Source: an uncultured Clostridia bacterium
GTDB lineage: Bacteria; Bacillota; Clostridia; Lachnospirales; Anaerotignaceae
Direction: 5' to 3'
DNA length: 35,467 nt
NCBI GenBank assembly: GCA_902477755.1
Contig: CABSIK010000018.1
Span: 1 to 35,467 of the forward strand
Shown here: positions 1-7,783 of the stretch, in pieces
Position numbering within the stretch: position 1 is the stretch's first letter
Layout: each line of letters opens with the position of its first letter
Notes under the pieces: model-generated
What the model was told of the DNA's origin: nothing
Seen by the model: only the letters and a program-made list of their open reading frames with translations
The model's database searches: none
Position numbers and translations under genes: made by a program

Positions 1-140
1 GTCTGAAAGGTTCCCCCACAAACGTATACAAATCCTTCACAAAAGAACTGAAGGGCGCTGGTACAGTCCTGAAAGATCTGACACCTGAACAGGCTGTAGA
101 AGCAATCGTGAAGAAACTGGAAGAAAAATTCATCATCTAA
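1..140 (+). CDS. etfB: Electron transfer flavoprotein beta subunit, C-terminal end (partial)
   Basis: The window opens inside this gene; frame 3 gives the last 45 residues and a TAA at 138-140. The visible part begins LKGSPTNVYKSF and ends in a charged helix, as EtfB C-termini do (GSPT then a K/R-rich tail). EtfB forms a heterodimer with EtfA and carries electrons between acyl-CoA dehydrogenases and other carriers; in bifurcating Etfs it also takes electrons from NADH. The etfA gene follows on the same strand after an unusually long, structured spacer. The NADH-binding region lies outside the window, so bifurcation cannot be judged. Confidence 0.88.
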   Translation, partial: LKGSPTNVYKSFTKELKGAGTVLKDLTPEQAVEAIVKKLEEKFII

Positions 141-144
141 TTTT

Positions 145-323
145 GGCTTGCTGACGCAAACCACCGATGAAATCAGGATTTCATCGGGTATGCTGTGTGT
201 GGAAAACCAACCGTTCCATCAGCACCTGCAAGGTGCTTTGAAACTCTGGTTTTCGGCACGCGGCGGAAATGAATCCCGCCTGCGTGAAGGGAGTTGGAAA
301 CCTGCGGTTTCCAAGCCTTCCCT
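145..323 (+). other. Chain of RNA hairpins between etfB and etfA
   Basis: The 237-base spacer holds successive inverted repeats. They are 145-151/156-162 (one mismatch); 164-174/177-187, CCGATGAAATC with its exact complement; 202-209/247-254 enclosing 221-227/231-237 (AGCACCT and complement); 262-266/276-280; and 294-302/306-314 (TTGGAAACC and complement) extended by 288-292/319-323. None is followed by a T-run, so they are not simple terminators. They could set the etfB:etfA ratio, protect the mRNA or mark a processing site; this is inference. No likely gene was found in the spacer. Confidence 0.6.
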
Positions 324-377
324 GAAAAGGCGGCAGATGATCGGAACAAACAATATTTTTTGAGGAGGAAAATTCCC

Positions 378-1430
378 ATGAGCAATGGTATTTTTGTAGT
401 AGTGGAACAGAGAAACGGCAAAGTACAGAACGTAGGTCTGGAACTGATCGGTGAAGCTACAAGACTGAAAGCAGATCTGAAAGACGATGTATACGCAGTC
501 CTGCTGGGCAGCGAAATCGAAGGCGAAGTAGAAAAACTGTATCACTACGGCGCAGATAAAGTAATTCTGGTTGACCACCCTTACCTGAAAGAATATGTAA
601 CAGAACCTTACACAAAAGCTGTTACAGAAGTAATCAAAAAATATGATCCCGAAATCATGCTGTTCGGCGCTTCTTCCATCGGCCGTGACGTTGCACCTCG
701 TGTAGCTAGCCGTGTAAGAACAGGTCTGGTTGCTGATACAACAGGTCTGAGAATGGCTAAAACTCAGGAAGAATATGACAAAGAAGCAGCTATGGGTTGC
801 GCAGATCCTACAAGAGCTCTGCTGATGACTCGTCCTGCATTCGGCGGTAACATCATGGCTACTCTGATGTGCCCTAGAACAAAACCTCAGATGGCTACAG
901 TACGTCCCGGCGTTATGAAGAGAATCGACAAGGACGAAACAAGAAAAGGCGAACTGATCAAATTTGACGTTGACTTCACAGAAGCAGACATGAACGTTGA
1001 AATTCTGGAAGTTGTGAAATCCGATAAGAAATCCGTTGACCTGACAGAAGCAAAACTGATCGTTTCCGGCGGTCGTGGTATCGGCGGCCCTCAGGGCTTC
1101 GACATGATCAGAGACGTTGCAGATGCACTGGGCGCAGAAGTTGGTTCCTCCAGAGCATGTGTAGATGCTGGCTGGATCGAAAAAGATCGTCAGGTTGGTC
1201 AGACAGGTAAAACAGTACGTCCTGACCTGTACATGGCATGCGGTATCTCCGGTGCTATCCAGCACGTAGCTGGTATGGAAGGTTCCGAACTGGTAATCTC
1301 CATCAACAAAAACGACACAGCTCCTATTTTCGAAGTATCTGATTTGGGTATCGTAGGTGACGTAAAACAGATCCTGCCTAAACTGGCTGATGCTATCAGA
1401 AAATACAAAGCAAGCAAAGCTACAAACTAA
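378..1430 (+). CDS. etfA: Electron transfer flavoprotein alpha subunit
   Basis: A 350-residue EtfA that partners EtfB and binds FAD. The N-terminal alpha/beta domain is followed by the C-terminal FAD-binding domain, with GGRGIGG, then SRACVDAGW, RQVGQTGKTV, the YMACGISGAIQHVAGM block and SINKN, all standard for EtfA. Length is normal and there is no added ferredoxin domain. The ATG at 378 is chosen because GAGGAGGA lies 9-16 bases upstream. Codon use is strongly biased (CTG for Leu, ACA for Thr, GAA for Glu), as in rplI, which suggests very high expression. With the dehydrogenase downstream it fits a main fermentative route, possibly acryloyl-CoA or another enoyl-CoA reduction; the partner acyl-CoA dehydrogenase is not in view. 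Confidence 0.95.
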   Translation: MSNGIFVVVEQRNGKVQNVGLELIGEATRLKADLKDDVYAVLLGSEIEGEVEKLYHYGADKVILVDHPYLKEYVTEPYTKAVTEVIKKYDPEIMLFGASSIGRDVAPRVASRVRTGLVADTTGLRMAKTQEEYDKEAAMGCADPTRALLMTRPAFGGNIMATLMCPRTKPQMATVRPGVMKRIDKDETRKGELIKFDVDFTEADMNVEILEVVKSDKKSVDLTEAKLIVSGGRGIGGPQGFDMIRDVADALGAEVGSSRACVDAGWIEKDRQVGQTGKTVRPDLYMACGISGAIQHVAGMEGSELVISINKNDTAPIFEVSDLGIVGDVKQILPKLADAIRKYKASKATN

Positions 1431-1494
1431 TTTTTGAAGATGTAAACATCAAAATATAAACCAATTTTTTTAATCAAACAGGAGGAGAATGAAA

Positions 1495-2586
1495 ATGGAT
1501 AACTATTCTGTATTTTTCCCGGGTTATAGCGCTGGCGAAGACGCTTACAAAGAAATCACATCTGTTTGCAGCCCTTACGGCACAAAAGCAGTAGTCATCA
1601 GTGATGAAATTTCCATCAACGCTACAAAAAAATATCTGGATGAAGCAATCGCAGGCACAGATTTCAGCATCGAATATGTTCTGTTCCCTGGTGAATCTGC
1701 ATTCGAATATGCAGAAGAACTGCAGCAGCAGGACGCTGTAAAAAATGCAGATATGATCTTCTGCCTGGGCGGCGGTAAAGCAATCGATACAGGTAAACTG
1801 GTTGCACACAACCTGAAAAAACCTTACTTCACATTCCCTACAATCGCTTCCACATGCGCATGTAACTCCGCACTGGGTATCTACTACTATCCGAACCATG
1901 TATTCCGTACATTCTTCCGTGTAGACAGACCCCCCGTACACATCTTCATTTCCACAAAAGTTATTGCAGAAGCTCCTGCATCCTTCCTGTGGGCTGGTAT
2001 CGGTGACGGTATGAGTAAAGAAGTAGAAGTTAAATTCTCCGCAAGAGGTAAAGAAGACGAACTGACACTGTCCGAACAGGCTGGTGTAGCTCTGAGCGGC
2101 TGCTGCACAGAACCCCTGCTGAAATACGGTGTTCAGGCTATGGAAGACTGCAGAAACAACCGCGCTTCCAAAGCAATCGAAATGGTTGCACTGGATATCT
2201 TCATCAACACAGGTATGGTATCTAACATGGTTGACTCTCACAAATACAACACAAACCTGGCACACGCTCTGTTCAACAGCATGACAATCCTGCCTCAGGT
2301 AGAAGAAAGACATCGTCACGGCGAAGTTGTTTCCTACGGCACACTGGTTCTGCTGACAATGGACAAACAGTACGACAAATTGGATAGATTCTTCGATTTC
2401 TACAAAGAAATGAAACTGCCTACAAAACTGGCTGACATCGAAGTATCCGTTGACGAACTGGGTCCCGTTCTGGACGAAGCAGTTAAGAAATATGACCTGG
2501 ACTACTCTCCTTACCAGATCACTCAGGACATGATCAAAGCTGCTATTCTGGAACTGGAAGAATACAACAAGAAAAAAGAAGCATAA
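1495..2586 (+). CDS. Iron/zinc-dependent dehydrogenase, GldA / HcxA (YbdH)-like
   Basis: A 363-residue group III metal-dependent dehydrogenase. It has the nucleotide-binding motif GGGKAIDTGK and the segment PTIASTCACNS. The likely metal ligands are D171 (GIGDGMSK), H257 (NLAHALFNS) and H275 (RHGEVVSYG), the same pattern as glycerol dehydrogenase. The central and C-terminal parts read more like E. coli HcxA/YbdH, a 2-oxoacid (hydroxycarboxylate) reductase, than true GldA. ATG 1495 is preferred over ATG 1489 because AGGAGG at 1480-1485 would sit only 3 bases from the earlier one. It lies 64 bases after etfA with the same high-expression codon bias. A 2-hydroxyacid (lactate-type) substrate is inferred from family and context; glycerol or another polyol remains possible. 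Confidence 0.85.
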   Translation: MDNYSVFFPGYSAGEDAYKEITSVCSPYGTKAVVISDEISINATKKYLDEAIAGTDFSIEYVLFPGESAFEYAEELQQQDAVKNADMIFCLGGGKAIDTGKLVAHNLKKPYFTFPTIASTCACNSALGIYYYPNHVFRTFFRVDRPPVHIFISTKVIAEAPASFLWAGIGDGMSKEVEVKFSARGKEDELTLSEQAGVALSGCCTEPLLKYGVQAMEDCRNNRASKAIEMVALDIFINTGMVSNMVDSHKYNTNLAHALFNSMTILPQVEERHRHGEVVSYGTLVLLTMDKQYDKLDRFFDFYKEMKLPTKLADIEVSVDELGPVLDEAVKKYDLDYSPYQITQDMIKAAILELEEYNKKKEA

Positions 2587-2607
2587 TCTGATTTAAGCCA
2601 TTATGCG

Positions 2608-2648
2608 CGGCGGGGGAAGTTTTTCCCCTGCCGTTTTTTCTTTTTTTT
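2608..2648 (+). terminator. Intrinsic terminator of the etf-dehydrogenase operon
   Basis: An 11-bp stem (2608-2618 with 2623-2633, one G-U pair) and a 4-base loop are followed by T6, C and T8. It ends the etfBA-dehydrogenase transcript. Confidence 0.92.
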
Positions 2649-2685
2649 CGGAAAAAAGAAAGTCTGACAAGACTGCGGATGCATC

Positions 2686-2714
2686 TTGACAGAATCCCAT
2701 GCAGAAACTATACT
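2686..2714 (+). promoter_or_regulatory. SigA promoter for the membrane-HAD fusion gene and tcdA
   Basis: TTGACA at 2686-2691, a 17-base spacer and TATACT at 2709-2714. The leader then runs about 50 bases to AAGGAGGTGA at 2757-2766. Confidence 0.85.
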
Positions 2715-2772
2715 GTCTATACATTTTTGCAACGAAAAGAAATGGGAATGGAACCGAAGGAGGTGAGGCGCG

Positions 2773-4143
2773 TTGCCCAAAATCGGAATGCGTATGATCA
2801 AAACATCCATTGCCGTTGCCATTTGTCTGCTCATTTATCTTTTGCGCGGAAAACAGGGCGTGCCTGTGTTCTCCACCATTGCAGCCATGATCTGTATGCA
2901 GCCTTATGTGGAGAATAGCAAGACTGTTGCCTTTAACCGTATCATTGGTACATTGACCGGTGCGGTCATGGGGATTTTGGTGTCTTATCTCATTCAGGGA
3001 ATCCCTGAAAAGTACGAATTTCTGCAATATCTGGTGATTTCCGCCGCTGTCATTCCTGCCATGTATATTACGGTGCTGCTGAAAAAGACTGGCGCCTCTG
3101 CCATGGCTGGTGTGGTATTGTTGGGGGTAACCCTTTCCACAGGTGATTATCCGCCTATGGTGGACGCTTTCAACCGTTCCTTTGAAACCATTGTGGGGAT
3201 TCTCGTTTCTCTGGGGGTCAATGTGATTCATCTGCCCAGACAGAAACGAGAGGAATTTTTCTTTGTGACAGGCTTCGATGGTGCGCTGTACGATAACAAA
3301 CGCCATCTGACGCCCTACAGCGTCTTTGAACTGAATCAGCTGCTCAATGACGGCATCAAATTTACCATTGCCACAGAACGGACGCCTGCCACCCTTATGT
3401 CGGAAATCGGCGGTCTGCATCTGAAACTGCCTGTCATTGCCATGGACGGCGCGGTGCTTTATGACCTGAACGAAAAGCGGTATCTTGCCTGCAACGGTCT
3501 TTCCAAGGAAATGACAAAGCGGATTTGTGACTATCTGAAGGAAAAAGATTTCCACTACTTTTTGAATGTGGTGCTGCAAGATGTGCTCCTCATTTATTAC
3601 GGGGATTTCCGTAATGAGGAGGAGAGAAAGCTTTATGAACGAGCAAGAAAATCTCCTCACCGCAATTACGTTTACGGTGATGTGCCGGAGGAAGGGATTC
3701 CTGTTTATTTCCTGCTGGTGCTGAAAAATGAGGACATTGACTTGGCAGAAAGAGAACTGCGGCAGATGGAAGGGGCGGAAGAACTGCTGTTTTTGCGTGA
3801 CCGCTCGGAAACACCGCCGGATTATTGCCATTTGAAAATCTATCACAAAAACGCCACCAAGGAATATATGGTGCGTCGGTTGCTGGAAAGCGTCAGCGGC
3901 ATGGGGAACCGAAAAGTCGTTGCTTTTGGCAGCAACAAAAACGATATTTCTCTTATGAACTGGGCAGACTTGTCTTATGCCACCGCAGACGCAACGCCGG
4001 AGGCAAAGGCTGTTGCCGATTATCAGCTCCGGGGACACTATGGAGACGGCGTGGTGCGAACCATTTTGCATTTGTATGAACCTCTGCCATGGGAGAAAAT
4101 CCCTGCAAGGCGCAGAAAAGAAAAAGGAGAACAGAAGAAATGA
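2773..4143 (+). CDS. Fusion: aromatic-acid-exporter-like (FUSC/ArAE) membrane domain + degenerate HAD (Cof-type) domain
   Basis: A 456-residue protein with two unrelated halves. Residues 1 to about 155 hold about six hydrophobic segments of the ArAE_1/DUF939 type (MRMIKTSIAVAICLLIYLL at the start, then VFSTIAAMICMQPYVE). Residues from about 165 to 440 form a Cof-like HAD domain. HAD motif I should read DxDGT but reads GFDGAL, so the nucleophile Asp is Gly while the second Asp is kept. Motif II keeps Thr (IATER), a motif III Lys is present, and motif IV is GSNKNDIS instead of GDxxND. Phosphatase activity by the usual mechanism is therefore unlikely. The TTG start fits AAGGAGGTGA six bases upstream. 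The stop overlaps the tcdA start. Function is unknown; a transporter regulated by a ligand-binding pseudo-HAD domain is inference. Confidence 0.8.
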   Translation: MPKIGMRMIKTSIAVAICLLIYLLRGKQGVPVFSTIAAMICMQPYVENSKTVAFNRIIGTLTGAVMGILVSYLIQGIPEKYEFLQYLVISAAVIPAMYITVLLKKTGASAMAGVVLLGVTLSTGDYPPMVDAFNRSFETIVGILVSLGVNVIHLPRQKREEFFFVTGFDGALYDNKRHLTPYSVFELNQLLNDGIKFTIATERTPATLMSEIGGLHLKLPVIAMDGAVLYDLNEKRYLACNGLSKEMTKRICDYLKEKDFHYFLNVVLQDVLLIYYGDFRNEEERKLYERARKSPHRNYVYGDVPEEGIPVYFLLVLKNEDIDLAERELRQMEGAEELLFLRDRSETPPDYCHLKIYHKNATKEYMVRRLLESVSGMGNRKVVAFGSNKNDISLMNWADLSYATADATPEAKAVADYQLRGHYGDGVVRTILHLYEPLPWEKIPARRRKEKGEQKK

Positions 4144-4859
4144 AACAGGACTTGAATATATTTTCCCGAGCGGAACTGCTGCTGGGAGAAGAAGCTTTGG
4201 AAAAACTCCGTTCTGCCCGTGTGGCACTCTTTGGCATTGGCGGCGTAGGCTCTTTTGCGGCGGAAGCTCTGGCAAGAGGCGGCGTGGGTCACATCACTTT
4301 GGTGGATGGGGATACAGTGAGCATCACCAATATCAACCGCCAGCTCATTGCCCTCCATTCTACAGTAGGCAAAGAAAAAACCGCAGTCATGGCAGAGCGT
4401 ATCGCGGATATTTCTCCAGAAACAGAAGTGGAAACTTATCCTGTGGTCTATGGGGCGGAAAATCGGGATTTGCTGGATTTTTCCACTTATGATTACGTCA
4501 TTGACGCCATCGACACCGTCACCAGCAAGCTGATTCTCATTGAAGAAGCCAAAAAAGCTGGTGTTCCCGTCATCAGCTGTATGGGAACGGGGAATAAATT
4601 CCATCCAGAACGCTTTGAAGTGACGGACATTTCCAAAACCTCCGTGTGTCCTTTGGCAAAAGTCATGCGGAAAGAACTGAAAGTACGGGGCATCAAAAAC
4701 GTGAAAGTGGTTTATTCCAAAGAAGAACCCCAAAAGCCTGGGGAGTCCACGGAAACAGGCAAACGTCAGATTCCCGGCAGCCTTTCCTTTGTGCCGCCAG
4801 TGGCAGGACTATTGCTGGCTGGGGAAGTCATCCGTCATATTGCAGGCATCATAGATTGA
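4140..4859 (+). CDS. tcdA: tRNA threonylcarbamoyladenosine dehydratase (TcdA/CsdL, ThiF-E1 family)
   Basis: A 239-residue E1-like ATP-dependent enzyme that cyclises t6A37 in tRNA to ct6A. It begins FSRAELLLGEEALEKL, followed by the Rossmann motif GIGGVGSFAAEALARGG, then the adenylation signature with NINRQ, then DAIDTVTSK and SCMGTGNKFHP, as in YgdL/CsdL. It lacks the ubiquitin-like partner arrangement of ThiF or MoeB operons. ATG at 4140 overlaps the upstream TGA (ATGA), with AAAAGGAGA about 10 bases before it, so translation is probably coupled to the fusion gene. Slightly shorter than E. coli TcdA but complete. Confidence 0.92.
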   Translation: MKQDLNIFSRAELLLGEEALEKLRSARVALFGIGGVGSFAAEALARGGVGHITLVDGDTVSITNINRQLIALHSTVGKEKTAVMAERIADISPETEVETYPVVYGAENRDLLDFSTYDYVIDAIDTVTSKLILIEEAKKAGVPVISCMGTGNKFHPERFEVTDISKTSVCPLAKVMRKELKVRGIKNVKVVYSKEEPQKPGESTETGKRQIPGSLSFVPPVAGLLLAGEVIRHIAGIID

Positions 4860-4864
4860 GATGG

Positions 4865-4902
4865 AGCCGAAAATTTCTTTGATAGATATTTTCGGCTTTT
4901 TT
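4865..4902 (+). terminator. Intrinsic terminator after tcdA
   Basis: AGCCGAAAAT at 4865-4874 pairs with ATTTTCGGCT at 4888-4897, followed by more T residues. It ends the fusion gene-tcdA transcript. Confidence 0.88.
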
Positions 4903-4929
4903 ATGTCATCAATTTTATCAAAATCCATG

Positions 4930-4958
4930 TTGCGCCGCCAAAGAAAAACAGATATAAT
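4930..4958 (+). promoter_or_regulatory. SigA promoter for the TSUP permease
   Basis: TTGCGC at 4930-4935, a 17-base spacer and a consensus TATAAT at 4953-4958. Confidence 0.75.
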
Positions 4959-5005
4959 GGAACGAGTTTTGGAAAAGAAGTGTGAACAAAAGAAAAGGAG
5001 CAGTT

Positions 5006-5764
5006 ATGGATACGTTTTTGCCTTATTTGATTGTATGCCCTATGGTCTTTATGGCAGGGCTCATAGATGCGGTGGCTGGCGGCGGCGGACTCATTTCCCT
5101 GCCTGCTTATATGATTGCAGGGGTGCCTGTCCATGGTGCCATTGCCACCAATAAAATGAGTGCGGCTATGGGTACAGTGGTTGCCACTTATCGTTATGGA
5201 AAAAGCGGCTTCATCCACTGGAAACGGGCATTGCCCTGTGTGGTATTCGCTTTGGGCGGCTCATATATTGGCGCAAGAATCACATTGCTGCTGTCAGAGC
5301 GCATCATTCAAATTTTGATGCTGTTCATTCTGCCAATAACTGCCCTGTATGTGCTCAGAGGCCGCAGTCTGGACGCGGAACGGGTGCCTTATAGCTATCT
5401 GAAAACCATATGCCTTAGTGCCCTCATTGCTTTTTGTATCGGCATTTATGATGGTTTTTATGGCCCCGGCACAGGTACCTTCCTGCTGCTGCTGTTCACA
5501 GGTCTGGCTCATGTGGGGCTGACAGAAGCGGCAGGCACCACAAAGGTCATCAATCTCAGCACCAATATTGCGGCACTGGTGGTGTTCCTGCAAAATGGCG
5601 TGGTGATGCTGCCTTTGGGCATTGTGGCTGGGGTGTTCAGCATTGCCGGAAACTATGTGGGTACACGGATTTTTACGGAAAAAGGCACAAAATTTGTGAA
5701 GCCCTTTATTTTGGTGGTATTGGTGATTTTCTTCATCAAAGTTTTGACAGAATTATTTGGATAA
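5006..5764 (+). CDS. TSUP-family (TauE/SafE) membrane permease
   Basis: A 252-residue, very hydrophobic protein with about seven or eight membrane spans. It shows the two family repeats: GLIDAVAGGGGLISLPA followed by ATNK in the first half, and GIYDGFYGPGTGTF followed by AAGTTKVINLSTN in the second. TSUP proteins move sulfite, sulfonates or other small organic anions, mostly outward; the substrate cannot be read from sequence. ATG 5006 follows AAAAGGAG by about seven bases and is preferred to a GTG at 4982 that would lie upstream of that site. It stands alone between its promoter and a terminator shared with the convergent MATE gene. Confidence 0.9.
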   Translation: MDTFLPYLIVCPMVFMAGLIDAVAGGGGLISLPAYMIAGVPVHGAIATNKMSAAMGTVVATYRYGKSGFIHWKRALPCVVFALGGSYIGARITLLLSERIIQILMLFILPITALYVLRGRSLDAERVPYSYLKTICLSALIAFCIGIYDGFYGPGTGTFLLLLFTGLAHVGLTEAAGTTKVINLSTNIAALVVFLQNGVVMLPLGIVAGVFSIAGNYVGTRIFTEKGTKFVKPFILVVLVIFFIKVLTELFG

Positions 5765-5767
5765 CAC

Positions 5768-5982
5768 AAAAAAGAGGAGATTCTTAGGGGCATCTTCATA
5801 AGAAAACAAAGAAAGCCAAAATCCTTATGATTACAAAGGATTTTGGCTTTCTTATTTGATTAAGATTTTATTTGTTATGTTTTCTTATGAAGACAGCCGT
5901 CGCAATTCCCCTTAAGAAATCAAGGAAAAGGAAAATCAATGTTTTCTTAAGGGGAAGTTGCTTTAGGAATCTCCTCTTTTTT
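5768..5982. terminator. Bidirectional terminator split by the palindromic repeat (copy A site)
   Basis: AAAAAAGAGGAGATTC at 5768-5783 is the exact complement of GAATCTCCTCTTTTTT at 5967-5982. Together they would be an ordinary 16-bp bidirectional terminator between the convergent TSUP and MATE genes, but about 183 bases (the repeat) lie between the arms. The right arm's T-run touches the MATE stop codon. Confidence 0.75.
5784..5966 (+). repeat. Terminator-nested palindromic element, copy A
   Basis: A noncoding element with three inverted repeats. An outer pair, 5793-5807/5879-5893, has 15 exact bp. A central stem, AAGAAAGCCAAAATCCTT 5809-5826 with 5836-5853, has 18 exact bp and a 9-base loop. 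A 3' stem, TTCCCCTTAAGAAA 5906-5919 with 5943-5956, has 14 exact bp. It starts TTAGGGGCATCTTCATAAG, as does a second copy at 32449. The two copies share about 90 percent identity by eye over the first 73 bases and again over the 3' stem. No open reading frame is evident. It resembles a MITE or other non-autonomous palindromic repeat; exact ends and mobility are unproven. Confidence 0.75.
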
Positions 5983-7319
5983 TACGCCTCTTGGGGCTGT
6001 TGTTTTCCAAGTCTGCGCCAGATAGTAGTGGAAATAATCACTGTCAGTGCGCCGGAGATAGCGGGGGTGATGAAAATTCCCGTGACACCCAAAATCTGGG
6101 GGAAAATTGCCAGACAGATGGCAGGGAATACCAGTGCCCGAAATACCATGATAGTCAAAGAATCCCTTGCTCTGTCCATGGCGGTGAGGAAGGAACTGAT
6201 GACCATATTCAGCCACAGGAACAGATATGCTGGTGCGAACAGCCGCAGGGCGGTGACGGTCATTTCCAGCACTTCCGCAGAATTTTCCTGCAAGAACAGA
6301 GATGCCAGTTCTCTGGGAAAGCATACCATTGCCAGCAGACATACCAGAGAAATCAAAGCTGTGACTTTACAGCTCAAATGGAAAAACTCCCGTGCTTTTT
6401 GGTGGTTTCCTGCGCCGATGTTGTAGCTGACCGGCGGCTGGAGGGAGTCCAGAATCCCATAAAGGGCCATAAGCAGAATACTGTCCAGATACATTACAAT
6501 GCCGTAAGCGGCAACGGCTGTACCGCCGCCCAGATGCAGCAGAAAAGCGTTGACCACCGTGGACATGAAGGAGCCGGAAATGTTGTTGAAAAATTCCGAG
6601 CTGCCGTTATGGAAAATGCCCAGTGTGGTAGAAAGGGAAATCCGCGGGCGGGTGAAACGCAGTGTCAGTTTTCTGAGGACAATGGGTGTCAGGGCAATGA
6701 GTACCCCCAATGTCATGCTGACGGATGTGGCAAGGGCGGCAAAACGGATGTCCAGCCGCAGATGTGCCAGAAAGAACCAGTCCAGAAAGATATTCAGCAC
6801 TGCCACGGAAATGTTCATCCACATGCTGAAATTGGCTTTGCCGCAGATACGCAGATAGTTGTCAACGGCGAACAGGGGCATGATGACAGGCATGAAATAA
6901 AGGAAGATCCTTGTGTAGTCCCATGCCACTTCCGCCAGAACGGTATCTTTGATCAAAAGGTTGATGAGCCTTGGCGCAATGAAAAATCCCACAAGGGAGA
7001 AAAGCACACCAATGCCCAGAATCATGCAGAAAGCCGCGGAAAACAGTCCGTTGGCTTCTTTATTTTTTCCTTGCCCCAATAAAAGGGCGATTTTCACAGA
7101 GGAGCCCACCGCCACCATATCCCCTACAGCAAAGAGAATCATAATGACAGGAAAGGCAAGGTTTACCGCCGCCAGTGCGTGACTGCCGATGTATCGTCCT
7201 ACGAAAATGCCGTCAATCATCATGTAGATGGACGAAACCACCATGGCAAGAAGCCCCGGCAGAGCACAGCGGAAAAATATCTTTCTGGTGGGTAGTGTTG
7301 CAAATTGTACTTCGTTCAT
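5982..7319 (-). CDS. MATE-family multidrug/cation antiporter
   Basis: A 445-residue MATE exporter of normal length with about twelve membrane spans in two homologous halves. The N-terminal half carries SSIYMMIDGIFVGRYIGSHALAAVNLAFPV, a typical MATE opening in Clostridia, and the second half repeats the pattern around FLLHLGGGTAVAAYGIVMY. MATE proteins export drugs or metabolites using a Na+ or H+ gradient. Its ATG overlaps the end of the upstream marR gene by four bases (ATGA on the minus strand), so the two are co-translated. The MarR repressor very probably controls it. The substrate is unknown. Confidence 0.92.
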   Translation of the reverse strand: MNEVQFATLPTRKIFFRCALPGLLAMVVSSIYMMIDGIFVGRYIGSHALAAVNLAFPVIMILFAVGDMVAVGSSVKIALLLGQGKNKEANGLFSAAFCMILGIGVLFSLVGFFIAPRLINLLIKDTVLAEVAWDYTRIFLYFMPVIMPLFAVDNYLRICGKANFSMWMNISVAVLNIFLDWFFLAHLRLDIRFAALATSVSMTLGVLIALTPIVLRKLTLRFTRPRISLSTTLGIFHNGSSEFFNNISGSFMSTVVNAFLLHLGGGTAVAAYGIVMYLDSILLMALYGILDSLQPPVSYNIGAGNHQKAREFFHLSCKVTALISLVCLLAMVCFPRELASLFLQENSAEVLEMTVTALRLFAPAYLFLWLNMVISSFLTAMDRARDSLTIMVFRALVFPAICLAIFPQILGVTGIFITPAISGALTVIISTTIWRRLGKQQPQEA

Positions 7320-7756
7320 AAGCGTTCCTCAAGACAAATTTCTCCGATGTAGGAAAGCATTTCGGAGAATTTCTCGATTTCCTCCTTTGAATAGCGTTGT
7401 TCCATAGATTCACTGATTTGTTTGTCCAGTTTTGCGTAGATAGAATGGGTGTCTGCTGCGAAAGCGTCTGTGTTGAAATACAGGAAGTATTCCCGTTTGT
7501 CGGCAGGATTTTGCTTTCGGGTCACATAGCCTGCCTTTTCCAGCACATTGATTTTCTGGGTGACAGAAGGTCTTGCGATGTGGAGCATATCTGCCAGTTT
7601 GGAAGGGGTATATTCCCCTTGATGAGCGGATATGATGTCCAGATACAGACTGCTGTTGTAGCTTAGTTTGGCGTATGCCGGGTGTTCGTTGCGGATACGC
7701 AGCTCCAAAATGCCCATGTCGTGAAAAAATTTTGTGATGGCTTCTCCAATGCCCAT
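7316..7756 (-). CDS. MarR-family transcriptional regulator
   Basis: A 146-residue winged-helix regulator. The DNA-binding part reads GEYTPSKLADMLHIARPSVTQKINVLEKAGYVTRKQNPADKREYFLYF, i.e. the MarR recognition helix followed by the wing with a D-R pair; it is flanked by N- and C-terminal dimerisation helices. It is the first gene of an operon with the MATE exporter, a standard arrangement in which the regulator represses its own operon until a drug or metabolite binds. The promoter at 7817-7845 and the tandem repeats at 7784-7815 support autorepression. The ligand is unknown. Confidence 0.9.
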   Translation of the reverse strand: MGIGEAITKFFHDMGILELRIRNEHPAYAKLSYNSSLYLDIISAHQGEYTPSKLADMLHIARPSVTQKINVLEKAGYVTRKQNPADKREYFLYFNTDAFAADTHSIYAKLDKQISESMEQRYSKEEIEKFSEMLSYIGEICLEERL

Positions 7757-7783
7757 CTGTTACCGCCTCCTATGATAAAATGG

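Noticed and set aside
148..363. 71-codon frame in the etfB-etfA spacer
   Set aside because: It starts without a ribosome binding site and is made of the inverted repeats; no protein-like composition.
219..1265. Long open frame on the minus strand opposite etfA
   Set aside because: It is antisense to a clear EtfA, has Cys/Phe-rich low-complexity composition and arises from the biased codons of the real gene.
2593..4275. 560-codon minus-strand frame opposite the membrane-HAD gene
   Set aside because: No family motifs, no ribosome binding site, composition typical of antisense frames, and it runs across two real genes.
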